Origin: Streptomyces zinciresistens K42
GTDB taxonomy: Bacteria > Actinomycetota > Actinomycetes > Streptomycetales > Streptomycetaceae
Length of the DNA: 64,000 nucleotides
Reading direction: 5' to 3'
NCBI RefSeq assembly: GCF_000225525.1
Contig: NZ_AGBF01000009.1
Coordinates: forward strand, 28,704 to 92,703
Shown: positions 18,917 to 26,536 of the stretch, piece after piece
Layout: each line of letters opens with the position of its first letter
Position numbering within the stretch: the stretch's first letter is position 1
Notes under the pieces: model-generated
Told to the model about the DNA's origin: nothing
The model's input: the letters and a program-made list of their open reading frames with translations, nothing else
The model's database searches: none
Made by a program: the position numbers and the translations under genes

Positions 18917-19768
18917 ATGCCACCAAGGAAGGCGCCGACCGCGCGGCAGCGCCGATTGGGTGTTGAACTGCGAAAGATCCGGGAGCACGCCGGCCTCACA
19001 CTTGCCGACGCCGCAGGCCAATTGGGCACGGATCGGACCAGCATCAGCAACACCGAGTCGGGGCGTTTCGGAGTCAGCGGTGAGCGCGTCCGCACGTGGG
19101 CCGGTCACTACGGCTGCCCCGACGCCGAGTACATCGACGCCCTGGCGGTCATGGCCGAGGAGCGCGGTAAGGGCTGGTGGGAGGACTATCGCGAAGAACT
19201 CTCCGCCGGCGCACTCGATCTTTCGGAGCTTGAGCACCACGCCACCGCGCTACGCGCCGTGCAGATCATGCATATGCCGGGCCTGCTCCAGACCGAGGAC
19301 TACGCACGCGCGGTGTTCGCCGAGGCGGTACCGCCTTTGAGCGACATAGATCTGCGCCGCCGCCTCTCGCACCGCTTGAAGCGTCGCGACGTGCTCGACC
19401 GCCCGAGCGCACCCACGTGCACGTTCCTGGTCCATGAGGCCGCCCTGCGCATGTCGTTCGGCGGCCCCAATATCGCCCGCGCGCAACTCGACCACCTGCT
19501 GAAAGAGTCCGACCGGGAGAACGTGACCGTGCGGGTGATCCCGTTCGCCGTCGGCGGTTTCCCCAACGCCGGAAGTTCGACACTCTACGTATACGGGCCG
19601 GTCCCGCAGCTCGACACGGTCCAGACGGACACCCCGCACGGCCCTGCGTTCCTCGACGCGGAGACGCGCCTCGCGAACTACCGAGCGGTCTTGGATCGAA
19701 CTGAAGAGAGGTCGCTCGACGCCGTGCAGTCGCGTGACTTCATCTACGAAATAGCACAACAAGTCTGA
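18917..19768 (+). CDS. XRE helix-turn-helix regulator with DUF5753
   Basis: A 283-residue DNA-binding protein. The helix-turn-helix occupies about residues 14-70 (LRKIREHAGLTLADAAGQLG then DRTSISNTESGRFGVSGERV). DUF5753 occupies about 95-275 (IMHMPGLLQTEDYARAVF, then LHRLKRRDVL-like segments and LVHEAALRMSFGG). ATG start. It ends 4 bp before the DUF397 gene. WhiJ-type proteins of this pattern work with a cognate DUF397 protein and influence sporulation or antibiotic production. Confidence 0.92.
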   Translation: MPPRKAPTARQRRLGVELRKIREHAGLTLADAAGQLGTDRTSISNTESGRFGVSGERVRTWAGHYGCPDAEYIDALAVMAEERGKGWWEDYREELSAGALDLSELEHHATALRAVQIMHMPGLLQTEDYARAVFAEAVPPLSDIDLRRRLSHRLKRRDVLDRPSAPTCTFLVHEAALRMSFGGPNIARAQLDHLLKESDRENVTVRVIPFAVGGFPNAGSSTLYVYGPVPQLDTVQTDTPHGPAFLDAETRLANYRAVLDRTEERSLDAVQSRDFIYEIAQQV

Positions 19769-19772
19769 AGGC

Positions 19773-19973
19773 GTGAGAATAGTGGAAAATAACTGGCAAA
19801 AATCCTCTTTCTCGACGGACTCCGAGGGCAACTGCCTTGAGGTCGCCCCCCGGGGTGACGAGGTCCTCTTGCGCGAGAGCGACAACCCGGACGTGATCGT
19901 CACCACCACCAGAGCAAAACTCGCGGCCTTCCTGGCCGGCGCCAAGGCGGGGGAGTTCGACAACCTCGTCTAG
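19773..19973 (+). CDS. DUF397 protein
   Basis: A 66-residue DUF397 protein with the family hallmarks WQKSSFS at the N-terminus, GNCLEV, and LLRESDNP followed by a hydrophobic helix (RAKLAAFLAGAKAGEFD). It is the cognate partner of the preceding XRE-DUF5753 regulator and co-transcribed with it. GTG starts at 19773 and 19785 are both possible; the first is kept. Confidence 0.9.
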   Translation: MRIVENNWQKSSFSTDSEGNCLEVAPRGDEVLLRESDNPDVIVTTTRAKLAAFLAGAKAGEFDNLV

Positions 19974-19989
19974 ATCACCCCGCGCTCCG

Positions 19990-20026
19990 CACGTGACCCC
20001 CTGCCGTCCCGGCTGGGGGTCACGTG
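19990..20026 (+). terminator. perfect inverted repeat after DUF397
   Basis: 12-bp perfect arms (19990-20001 and 20015-20026) with a 13-nt loop, ending the XRE-DUF397 operon. Confidence 0.8.
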
Positions 20027-20033
20027 CGTTCAG

Positions 20034-20117
20034 GTATCAATGATTCGCGTATGCCGTATCACTCGTTAGACGTCAAACTGTTGATACGGATCTGTATCTA
20101 GCGCTACCTTCCATCTG
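20034..20117 (+). promoter_or_regulatory. sigma-70-type promoter with embedded palindromic operator
   Basis: TTGATA at 20081-20086 and TACCTT at 20105-20110 with an 18-bp spacer make a good housekeeping promoter. The near-perfect palindrome GATACGGATCTGTATC (20083-20098) overlaps the -35, and two further GTATC half-sites lie at 20034-20038 and 20056-20060. The predicted transcription start falls at about 20116-20118. Confidence 0.6.
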
Positions 20118-20169
20118 TGTCGCCGCGCTGGGCCCATGCACGGCAAGACGGTGCCGAGGGCGACGGCAA

Positions 20170-20247
20170 CTCTCCCTGTCTTTGTGCTTGTCGGGGAGAG
20201 CCCCGAGAGGTGCCCCCTCCCGGCTTGCACGCCTTCACCGGGAGGGG
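20170..20247 (+). promoter_or_regulatory. two hairpins in the 5' leader
   Basis: CTCTCCC/GGGAGAG (20170-20176 with 20194-20200) and the 10-bp pair CCCCTCCCGG/CCGGGAGGGG (20214-20223 with 20238-20247) lie between the promoter and the first small ORF. They could attenuate transcription. Confidence 0.45.
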
Positions 20248-20279
20248 AACACCGGTGACACCGCGGCAGGAGGGCACCA

Positions 20280-20507
20280 ATGCGCGTGCCAGCCGACTCG
20301 GGCGAGCAGCGCGAGGCGAAAACCTCATGCGCCGCGCCGGCTGCCTGGACGCCGTCGCCGCACTACACCGCAGCGAGCCGTGCGGACACCCCGCAGCAGC
20401 AGCGAAAGGTGGGCCGAGCGGGTAGTTCGGCCGGCTGGCCAGTCCGCCCCGCATCCCGTCCATGCGACGCTCCCACTGACCTGTTGGAGGCTCGATGCAC
20501 CAACTGA
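20280..20507 (+). CDS. small ORF, 75 aa, unknown
   Basis: The ATG at 20280 follows AGGAGGG with a 5-nt spacer, a near-ideal ribosome-binding site. The product is hydrophilic, rich in Ala, Pro, Arg and Ser, with three Cys, and shows no recognised domain. Its stop overlaps the ATG of the next small ORF by 13 bp. Reality rests on the ribosome-binding site, the coupling and the upstream regulated promoter, not on homology. Confidence 0.4.
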   Translation: MRVPADSGEQREAKTSCAAPAAWTPSPHYTAASRADTPQQQRKVGRAGSSAGWPVRPASRPCDAPTDLLEARCTN

Positions 20508-20653
20508 TCGCAGGTCCGTTCCTCGACGAGTACCTCGTCCTACGCCCCGGCCGCGACGCCGCCATGCGGTTTCCGCTCATCGATGAGCCACTGCGGAGTG
20601 TCGCCGCCGACGCTCGCCGCTCTGCGGAGTTCGAGGTGTCGACTCGCTCATGA
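20495..20653 (+). CDS. small ORF, 52 aa, possible remnant of a larger enzyme N-terminus
   Basis: Encodes 52 residues beginning MHQLIAGPFLDEYLVLRPGR. GGAGG precedes the ATG. The sequence looks like the N-terminal strand-rich segment that opens some Streptomyces radical-SAM/SPASM proteins, but no CxxxCxxC follows in any frame before the next gene, so it is either a genuine microprotein or a truncated gene. The family resemblance is recollection, not a search result. Confidence 0.4.
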   Translation: MHQLIAGPFLDEYLVLRPGRDAAMRFPLIDEPLRSVAADARRSAEFEVSTRS

Positions 20654-20696
20654 CGGGGTGACCTACTGGCGCGAGCAAGTCCCGCAGGTCTGCACA

Positions 20697-20738
20697 GCTC
20701 TGCCCGTCGGCGTCTCCTCGTGGGCCGACGGGCAGAGC
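20697..20738 (-). terminator. perfect 15-bp hairpin, shared terminator
   Basis: Arms 20697-20711 and 20724-20738 are perfectly complementary with a 12-nt loop. It lies just past the stop of the phosphoribosyltransferase on the minus strand and after the small ORFs on the plus strand, so it likely serves both directions. Confidence 0.8.
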
Positions 20739-20748
20739 CGGGCCCGCG

Positions 20749-21252
20749 TCAGGCGTCGAGTACCTGCCCGGTCCGCTTCACGACCGGAGGGAGAACCGAC
20801 CAAGGGAAGTTCACCCAGTCATCGGTGCGCTTCCACACGTACTCGCACTTCACGAGCGAGTGGGACTTCTCGTAGATCACGGCGGACCGCACCTCGGCGA
20901 CGTGCTCCAGGCAGAAGTCGTGCACCAGCTTCAGCGTCTTGCCGGTGTCGGCGACGTCGTCGGCGATCAGCACCTTCTTGTCGGTGAAGTCGATCGCGTT
21001 GGGCACGGGCGCGAGCATGACCGGCATCTCCAGCGTCGTGCCCACGCCGGTGTAGAACTCCACGTTCACCAGGTGGAGGTTCTTGCAGTCCAGGGCGTAC
21101 GCCAGCCCGCCGGCCACGAACACGCCGCCGCGGGCGATGCTGAGGACGACGTCCGGCTCGTACCCGTCGTCGGCGACGGCCTGCGCCAGCTCGCGGACGG
21201 CGTCGCCGAACCGCTCGTAGGACAGGTTCTCCCGCTCGCCCGCGCCGCTCAC
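20749..21252 (-). CDS. phosphoribosyltransferase
   Basis: A 167-residue type I phosphoribosyltransferase (purine/xanthine PRT-like). The PRPP loop is [14 protein letters not shown], preceded by [20 protein letters not shown]. The C-terminal [11 protein letters not shown] matches the hood region of Gpt-like enzymes. The GTG start at 21252 overlaps the dcd stop in a GTGA tetranucleotide, so it is translationally coupled to dCTP deaminase and probably serves nucleotide salvage. Confidence 0.9.
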   Translation of the reverse strand: MSGAGERENLSYERFGDAVRELAQAVADDGYEPDVVLSIARGGVFVAGGLAYALDCKNLHLVNVEFYTGVGTTLEMPVMLAPVPNAIDFTDKKVLIADDVADTGKTLKLVHDFCLEHVAEVRSAVIYEKSHSLVKCEYVWKRTDDWVNFPWSVLPPVVKRTGQVLDA

Positions 21253-21824
21253 ACCTGGGTCCGGTGGAAGTTCTGGAAGGAGCGGGACGCGGTGGGCCCG
21301 CGCTGGCCCTGGTACCGCGAGCCGTACCGGTCGCTGCCGTACGGGAACTCGGCCGGCGAGGTGAGCCGGAACATGCACAGCTGCCCGATCTTCATCCCCG
21401 GCCAGAGCTTGATCGGCAGTGTGGCGAGGTTGGACAGCTCAAGGGTGACGTGCCCGCTGAACCCCGGGTCGATGAACCCGGCCGTGGAGTGGGTCACGAG
21501 CCCGAGCCGCCCGAGCGAGGACTTCCCCTCCAGCCGCGAGGCGAGATCGTCGGGGAGCGTGATGACCTCGTACGTCGAGGCGAGGACGAACTCCCCGGGG
21601 TGCAGGATGAACGGCTCGTCGCCCTCCGGCTCCACCAGCCGCGTCAGATCGGCCTGCTCGATCGAGGGGTCGATGTGCGGGTACCGGTGGTTCTCGAACA
21701 CCCGGAAGAAGCGGTCCAGCCGCACGTCGATGCTCGACGGCTGCACCATGGTCTGGTCGAAGGGATCGATCCGTACCCGCCCGGCGTCGATCTCGGCCCG
21801 GATGTCCTTGTCTGAGAGAAGCAC
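21249..21824 (-). CDS. dcd: dCTP deaminase
   Basis: A 191-residue dCTP deaminase, converting dCTP to dUTP for thymidylate synthesis. It starts [19 protein letters not shown] and carries [14 protein letters not shown], the substrate-binding [32 protein letters not shown] with the catalytic Glu, and the nucleotide-closing C-terminus [11 protein letters not shown]. Length equals the bacterial family norm. Coupled to the downstream phosphoribosyltransferase. Confidence 0.97.
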   Translation of the reverse strand: MLLSDKDIRAEIDAGRVRIDPFDQTMVQPSSIDVRLDRFFRVFENHRYPHIDPSIEQADLTRLVEPEGDEPFILHPGEFVLASTYEVITLPDDLASRLEGKSSLGRLGLVTHSTAGFIDPGFSGHVTLELSNLATLPIKLWPGMKIGQLCMFRLTSPAEFPYGSDRYGSRYQGQRGPTASRSFQNFHRTQV

Positions 21825-21929
21825 GCCCCGAGGATACGCAAGGCGCGCGAACCGGTCGCCATCGACCGTCCCGCGCGCCCTCGTTACGACCGCTCGCGCG
21901 GCCCCGTCACCCCTTCCCGCGCGGCCTGG

Positions 21930-22088
21930 CTACCGCTTCTCCAACTGCACCGGCACCACACTGCGGAGCCGGGCGCACCGGGGACATCGGACGAGCCGTC
22001 CGGGGCCGAGGCGATCGGCCTGCTGCATCGGGAACGACGCGGTGCTGAACACGTGCCCATCGGCACACTGGACGACGGTGCGATCCAT
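21930..22088 (-). CDS. small zinc-ribbon-like conserved protein
   Basis: A 52-residue protein starting MDRTVVQCADGHVFSTASFP and carrying a second Cys pair in VRCPRCARL, together a probable C-x3-H/C-x2-C zinc site. AAGGGGAAGGG lies upstream of the ATG at 22088. The larger reading frame upstream lacks a ribosome-binding site. Function unknown. The 285 bp from here to the tRNA hold no other gene. Confidence 0.7.
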   Translation of the reverse strand: MDRTVVQCADGHVFSTASFPMQQADRLGPGRLVRCPRCARLRSVVPVQLEKR

Positions 22089-22373
22089 CAAGTCCTGTAG
22101 TCCCTTCCCCAAGGAGCCGCGTCCGGCTGCTGCCCGCCGGACGACGAGAGGCCACATTACGGGATCAAAGGGACGGCCCTCCAGGCGGCGCTCCGACCCG
22201 GCCGGCCCCCTCTTCGGCACCCCACGCTACGCCCCAACTCCGCCCGCCCGCACCCGCGTCCACTCCCTGAAAAGCAGGCGGGCCCCACGGCTTCAGCGCC
22301 GGGGGCCGGTCATGGGGTAGAGTGACGAGGCGATCGGACACCCCTTCCGAACACCACGGATCGGGCGTCTTAC

Positions 22374-22447
22374 GCGGGTGTAGTTTAGTGGTAGAACATC
22401 AGCTTCCCAAGCTGAGAGTGCGAGTTCGATTCTCGTCACCCGCTCCA
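22374..22447 (+). tRNA. tRNA-Gly (anticodon CCC)
   Basis: Acceptor stem GCGGGTG pairs with CACCCGC (22437-22443), with discriminator T and encoded CCA at 22445-22447. The anticodon stem TCAGC/GCTGA encloses loop TTCCCAA, giving anticodon CCC for Gly codon GGG. T-arm GTTCGATTC is intact. The 3' half, from within the anticodon arm onward, is the att core used by both integrated elements. Confidence 0.96.
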
Positions 22448-22450
22448 TGA
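22402..22450 (+). repeat. attL, 49-bp core copy 1 (in tRNA-Gly)
   Basis: Begins GCTTCCCAAGCTGAGAGTGC and ends CCCGCTCCATGA. It is identical over 49 bp to 45034-45082 and 57194-57242 and runs from the anticodon arm to just past the CCA end. Confidence 0.95.
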
Positions 22451-22452
22451 TG

Positions 22453-22479
22453 AAACCCCAGGTCGGCGGCCTGGGGTTT
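22453..22479 (+). terminator. terminator after tRNA-Gly, supplied by element A
   Basis: Perfect 10-bp arms AAACCCCAGG (22453-22462) and CCTGGGGTTT (22470-22479), loop 7 nt, followed by a T-rich run. It replaces the chromosomal tRNA terminator displaced to 57245. Confidence 0.85.
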
Positions 22480-22509
22480 GTTTGTTGTCTAGACCAATTC
22501 GAGGGTGTC

Positions 22510-22558
22510 GTGCCCTCCGTGTGCCCTAAGTCGAGGTAAAGCGGCCACTTCAGGGCAC
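22510..22558. promoter_or_regulatory. integrase arm-type sites, element A left
   Basis: GTGCCCT at 22510-22516 and 22521-22527 (11 bp apart, one helical turn) and an inverted copy at 22552-22558. The matching pair at the other end of the element is at 44909-44926. Confidence 0.65.
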
Positions 22559-23899
22559 CCAAGGGCCACTTTGGGTCACCCGACTCTCGAACGTCTCAAA
22601 TCGTGAGACGCATTTTGTGTGACCTGCGCCACCACTCCGCGCCGTGCCTGCGAAGTCGCTTACGCAAAGCTGCAGTTCACGATGCCCTGACGAACAGGTA
22701 GCGGCTGTCATACACGGGGCTGCACGCCGAGGTCGCCGAGCAGGCCGCGGATGCGGTCCTTGATCTCGTCGCGGATGGGGCGTATGGCGTCGACGCCCTG
22801 CCCTGCCGGGTCGTCCAACTTCCAGTCCAGGTACGTCTTGCCGGGGAAGACAGGGCACGTGTCCCCGCATCCCATGGTGATCACGACGTCCGACGCCTGG
22901 ACGGCCTCGACGGTCAGGATCTTCGGAGTCTCGGCGGAGATGTCGATGCCGGCCTCGTTCATCGCCTCGACGACGGCAGGGTTGACCGTGTCGGCAGGTG
23001 CCGAGCCGGCCGAGCGGACCTCCACCGCGTCGCCGGCGAGGTGCATGAGGAAGGCCGCTGCCATCTGGGAGCGCCCGGCGTTGTGGACGCAGACGAAGAG
23101 GACGGAGGGCCGGTCGGCGGCAGGACTGCTCATGATGGCGTCTTCCTGGGGGGGTCAGGGAAGGGCGGGGGGCGGCGAGTTCAGGCTCGGCATGCACGGC
23201 GGCGGTACCGGCCTGTGCGGGAGCCGGGCGCCCGAAGACTGCCGCCACGAGCGCCAGTCCGAGTACGGCACCGACCACCTGTGCCGCTACGAAGGGGGCG
23301 ACCGATCCAGGTGCGATGCCGGCGAACGTGTCCGTGAAGGCACGGCCGATCGTCACCGCCGGGTTCGCGAACGACGTTGAGGACGTGAACCAGTACGCGG
23401 CCCCGATGTACGACGCAACCGCGACCGGGGCGAAATGGGCACGGCCGACTCGGGCCAGCCCGAAGATCAGGAGGACGAGGCCGGCAGTGGCCACGATCTC
23501 GCCCAGCAGGAGGTGGCCGGCCGAGCGGTCGTGCGTCGACCACTGCACCAGCGGTCTGCCGAACATGGCGTCGGCCAGGACCGCACCCACTGTCGCTCCC
23601 GCGATCTGAGCCGGGACGTACGCGGCCACATCCCGGGCCGTGAGCCCCTCACCATCGCGGCGGCCGGTGAACCAGGCCGCAAGAGTGACGACAGGGTTGA
23701 AGTGAGCCCCGGAGACAGGCCCGAGCAGCACGATGAGCACGCCCAGGCCGAACACGGTGGCCAGCGAGTTGGCGAGCAATTGGACGGCGACGTCCCGGGA
23801 CAGTTCGGTGGCCTGGATGCCGGAGCCGACCACCACCGCGACCAGCGCCGCCGAGCCGACGGCCTCGGCCAGGGCACGGCGCCACAGAGAGGCGCTCAC
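22550..23899 (-). CDS. aquaporin/MIP channel, reading frame extended across arsC by a probable frameshift
   Basis: The first 245 or so residues are a complete MIP channel with six transmembrane helices and both NPA boxes, FNPVVT (first, altered to NPV) and FANPAVTIGRA (second). Arsenic-cluster aquaporins conduct arsenite. After residue 245 the frame continues 200 residues out of phase through arsC as an Arg-rich, implausible tail. With one base fewer in the six-G run at 23167-23172 the frame would end in AAPALP-stop just before arsC, the normal length. Either the genome has a 1-nt insertion or there is a sequencing error. The start overlaps arsR by 4 bp (ATGA). Confidence 0.75.
   Translation of the reverse strand: MSASLWRRALAEAVGSAALVAVVVGSGIQATELSRDVAVQLLANSLATVFGLGVLIVLLGPVSGAHFNPVVTLAAWFTGRRDGEGLTARDVAAYVPAQIAGATVGAVLADAMFGRPLVQWSTHDRSAGHLLLGEIVATAGLVLLIFGLARVGRAHFAPVAVASYIGAAYWFTSSTSFANPAVTIGRAFTDTFAGIAPGSVAPFVAAQVVGAVLGLALVAAVFGRPAPAQAGTAAVHAEPELAAPRPSLTPPGRRHHEQSCRRPALRPLRLRPQRRALPDGSGLPHAPRRRRGGGPLGRLGTCRHGQPCRRRGDERGRHRHLRRDSEDPDRRGRPGVGRRDHHGMRGHVPCLPRQDVPGLEVGRPGRAGRRRHTPHPRRDQGPHPRPARRPRRAAPCMTAATCSSGHRELQLCVSDFAGTARSGGAGHTKCVSRFETFESRVTQSGPWVP
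22708..23133 (-). CDS. arsC: arsenate reductase, thioredoxin-coupled (LMW-PTP fold)
   Basis: A 141-residue ArsC reducing arsenate to arsenite. The P-loop CVHNAGRSQMA (residues 15-25) holds the nucleophilic Cys. The second and third redox Cys lie in MGCGDTCPVFPG, where the disulfide relay occurs. The C-terminal DPAGQG and IRDEIKDRI match the family. It follows the aquaporin in the arsR-aqp-arsC order on the minus strand. In this system arsenite may leave through the aquaporin or be methylated by the divergent ArsM. Confidence 0.95.
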   Translation of the reverse strand: MSSPAADRPSVLFVCVHNAGRSQMAAAFLMHLAGDAVEVRSAGSAPADTVNPAVVEAMNEAGIDISAETPKILTVEAVQASDVVITMGCGDTCPVFPGKTYLDWKLDDPAGQGVDAIRPIRDEIKDRIRGLLGDLGVQPRV

Positions 23900-24270
23900 G
23901 CGAGTGCCTCGACCGCGGTCGGCTTCTTCAGGACCACGGCGAGCCGATCGAGGGCCGTCGGCAGCACCCAGTAGTACACCCAGGTGCCACGACGCTCGCA
24001 GTCGATGAGACCGGCCTGGCGCAGGAGCTTGAGGTGGTGGGAGATCGTCGGCTGGGACAGGTCGAAGGCCGGGGTCAGCTCGCAGACGCAGACCTCGCCG
24101 CCCTCGCCGCGTGAGGCGATCATCGACAGCAGGCGCAGCCGGACCGGGTCACCCAGAGCCTTGAACACCTTCGCCAGCTCGGCCGCCTGGTCCTCGTCCA
24201 ACGGCGCGGATGCCAGCCCCGGGCAGCAGGCGGCGTCCTGGCCGATCACCTCAAGCTCTTGTTTCGACAT
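23896..24270 (-). CDS. arsR: ArsR-family arsenic repressor
   Basis: A 124-residue ArsR/SmtB winged helix-turn-helix repressor. The recognition helix is in DLSQPTISHHLKLLRQAGL, and the metal-sensing CVCEL (CxCxxL) motif sits in the alpha-3 helix. An extra N-terminal Cys pair, ACCPG, could add to As(III) binding. It leads the arsR-aqp-arsC operon and is divergent from arsM, so it probably controls both from the 105-bp intergenic region. Confidence 0.95.
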   Translation of the reverse strand: MSKQELEVIGQDAACCPGLASAPLDEDQAAELAKVFKALGDPVRLRLLSMIASRGEGGEVCVCELTPAFDLSQPTISHHLKLLRQAGLIDCERRGTWVYYWVLPTALDRLAVVLKKPTAVEALA

Positions 24271-24375
24271 GCCTCTATGTTGACGTTTTTCGATCCAAGG
24301 CGCAAGGTTGCATCAACGAACTTCAATACAGGCCGATCCGGGCACCGCCATGCCCAGTCACCCAGGAGTGAAGTG
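24271..24375. promoter_or_regulatory. divergent arsR / arsM control region
   Basis: 105 bp between divergent genes, clearly more A/T-rich than its surroundings. The imperfect dyad ATCAACGAACTTCAAT at 24312-24327 resembles ArsR operators (ATCAA-spacer-TTGAT). AGGAGTG before the ATG at 24376 is the arsM ribosome-binding site. Confidence 0.5.
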
Positions 24376-25269
24376 ATGAACGAGCAGTCCACCGACCTGC
24401 GCGAATCCGTCCGCCGGCGCTACGCCGCCGCAGCCGTGAAGGTCAGTGAGGGCGGCACCGCCTGTTGCGGGCCCGAGCCGGTCGAGGTCGACGAGAACTT
24501 CGGCTCCACGCTCTACGCCACCGACGAGCGCGACACCCTCCCCGCCGAGGCCGTCGCCGCCTCCCTCGGCTGCGGCAACCCGACCGCCGTGGCGGAACTG
24601 CGCGAGGGCGAGTACGTCCTCGACCTCGGCTCCGGCGGCGGCATCGACGTCCTGCTCTCCGCCCGCCGCGTCGGCCCGACCGGCAAGGCGTACGGGCTCG
24701 ACATGACCGACGAGATGCTCGCCCTCGCTCTGGCCAACGCGCAGAAGGCGGGAGCCGCCAACGTCGAGTTCCTCAAGGGCACCATCGAGGCCATCCCACT
24801 GCCCGCCAACACCATCGACGTCGTCATCTCCAACTGCGTGATCAACCTGTCCGTCGACAAGCCCGCCGTCTTCGCCGAGACGTTCCGCGTGCTCAAGCCC
24901 GGCGGCCGTATCGGCGTCACCGACGTCGTCGCCGACGACACCCTCATGCCCAAGCAGCGCGCCGAACGCGGCGACTACGTTGGCTGCATCGCAGGCGCGC
25001 TGTCCTTCGCCGAGTACCGGGAAGGGCTCGAAGCCGCCGGGTTCACCGGCATCGAGATCACGCCCACCCACGCCGTCGCCGACGGGATGCACTCGGCCAT
25101 CGTTCGCGCGGTCAAGCCCTCCACCACTGATGAGCCGGGCTCCTCGAACGCGGAGACGGGCGCGTGCTGCGGCATCGCCGCCTGCTGCACCTCGGACGAG
25201 CAGGCCACCGATCCCGCCACCACGGTGGCGGAAGCCAAGGCCGCCTCGGGGTGCGGTTGCCAGGGCTGA
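24376..25269 (+). CDS. arsM: arsenite S-adenosylmethionine methyltransferase
   Basis: A 297-residue ArsM that methylates As(III) to volatile or less toxic species. SAM motif I is VLDLGSGGGIDVLLSARRVG. As-binding Cys are visible in TACCGPEP (N-terminal), SNCVINLS (central) and DYVGCIAGAL, the conserved triad of the family. The C-terminus carries an additional Cys-rich tail (ACCGIAACCTS and SGCGCQG) that could bind As or transfer it. ATG 24376 follows AGGAG; a GTG three bases upstream is an alternative. Confidence 0.95.
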   Translation: MNEQSTDLRESVRRRYAAAAVKVSEGGTACCGPEPVEVDENFGSTLYATDERDTLPAEAVAASLGCGNPTAVAELREGEYVLDLGSGGGIDVLLSARRVGPTGKAYGLDMTDEMLALALANAQKAGAANVEFLKGTIEAIPLPANTIDVVISNCVINLSVDKPAVFAETFRVLKPGGRIGVTDVVADDTLMPKQRAERGDYVGCIAGALSFAEYREGLEAAGFTGIEITPTHAVADGMHSAIVRAVKPSTTDEPGSSNAETGACCGIAACCTSDEQATDPATTVAEAKAASGCGCQG

Positions 25270-25336
25270 CCAGCCCCTGTCGGACACTGTGACAGCGGAC
25301 CGCCGACAACTGCGGTCGGCTGTGCGCTCAGCCGAC

Positions 25337-25372
25337 GCGTGGGGTCGGGGCCTGCTCGACCCGACCCCACGC
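25337..25372. terminator. bidirectional terminator between arsM and integrase
   Basis: Perfect 13-bp arms (25337-25349 and 25360-25372) with a 10-nt loop between two convergent genes. It marks the inner edge of the arsenic module. Confidence 0.8.
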
Positions 25373-25387
25373 ATTGACACCAGGGCT

Positions 25388-26536
25388 TCATGCCTCACGG
25401 GCGCTCTGCGCCCCGCCAGCATCTCGGAGTTGTGCGCGCACCTCGACGTCGATGCCATGCGCCAGCTTGCGCTGGTGCTTCGCCGTCGAGTGCTGGTAGA
25501 TCAACTGGGCCCGCTCCGAGGACTGGCCGGCGCGGACCATGAGGTCCTTCAGCTTGGCGCCGGTGTCGGCGGCCAGGGTGTTGCCGGTGTGCCGGAGGTC
25601 GTAGAAGCGGAAGTTGTCCGCCATGCCGACTTTGGTCCTCGCCTTGCGCCACTTGCGGCCGAAGGTCGAGCGGCGGAAGGGGGCGCCCTTCTCACCGACG
25701 AACAGGAGGCCGTCCCGCTCCTTCTCCGCGAACCACTGCAGGTGGCGGCGCAATTCCGGGAGCAGGAAGTCGGGCAGGTAGACAGTGCGTTTGCCCGCGC
25801 GGGTCTTGGGGTCGCCGGTGACCCGTCTGCCGTTCGTCAGCTCGGGGGACGCGTGCGTGACGCGCAGCGCACATTCGTCGATATCGACACTGTGACGGCG
25901 CAGTTCGGCCAGCTCCTCCGGGCGGAGGGAGGCGAAGGCGCCGAGCAGGACCATCAGGCGCCAGCGCGGGCCCATGGCGTCGGCGAGGTCGAAGACCTGC
26001 TCGACGGTGGCGGTGGGGCGTTCGTCGGCCTCCTCCTTGCCCGCGCCCTTAATACGGCACGGGTTGCTGCGCAGGAGATCGTCGTCGACCGCCGTCTGCA
26101 GGATGCCCTTCAGCAGGCGGTACGACTTGGCGACCGTGGTGGCGCCGGTCGCCTTCAGGCGCTCGGCGCGCCATGTGCGGACGGAGGGCGGAGTGATCTC
26201 GTCCAGGTCCTTGCCGCCGAAGGTCGGCAGGAGGTGCAGGCGCAGCAGTCCGTCATAGCGGTCGACGGTGGTGAGGGCCAGGCCGCGCTCCTCCATCCAA
26301 CGGAGTGCGTACTTCTCGAAGTTGACCGCACCGGCATCCGGATCGCGCCAGACGTTGCGCTCGATGTCGGCGCGGACGAGGTTGAGCCAGTCCTGGGCGT
26401 CGGACCTGGTCTCGAACGTCTCCGGTGCGGTGTACCGCTGGCCGTCAGGTCCGATGTAGCGGGCCTGCCACCGACCGGAGGCGAGCTTGCGCACCGTGCC
26501 GAACTCGCGCCGCCGCTGCGGCTTGCGTCCCGCCAT
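25388..26536 (-). CDS. int: tyrosine site-specific integrase of element A
   Basis: A 382-residue tyrosine recombinase that integrates and excises the element at tRNA-Gly. The N-terminal AP2-like arm-binding segment is GRWQARYIGPDGQRY. The core-binding helical domain covers about 72-160. The catalytic domain has Arg205 (SLRPEELAELR), Arg315/His316 (FYDLRHTGNTL) and Tyr347 (ERAQLIYQHS). Position 312 is Tyr and 338 is Gln where many family members have His, a substitution also seen in the element B integrase. It overlaps the Xis gene by one base. Unusually it lies 2.9 kb from attL. Confidence 0.95.
   Translation of the reverse strand: MAGRKPQRRREFGTVRKLASGRWQARYIGPDGQRYTAPETFETRSDAQDWLNLVRADIERNVWRDPDAGAVNFEKYALRWMEERGLALTTVDRYDGLLRLHLLPTFGGKDLDEITPPSVRTWRAERLKATGATTVAKSYRLLKGILQTAVDDDLLRSNPCRIKGAGKEEADERPTATVEQVFDLADAMGPRWRLMVLLGAFASLRPEELAELRRHSVDIDECALRVTHASPELTNGRRVTGDPKTRAGKRTVYLPDFLLPELRRHLQWFAEKERDGLLFVGEKGAPFRRSTFGRKWRKARTKVGMADNFRFYDLRHTGNTLAADTGAKLKDLMVRAGQSSERAQLIYQHSTAKHQRKLAHGIDVEVRAQLRDAGGAQSAREA

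Noticed and set aside
20117..20425. 102-aa frame starting at the predicted transcription start
   Set aside because: Leaderless translation is possible, but the product is low complexity and overlaps two hairpins and the better-supported ORF at 20280; not listed as a gene.
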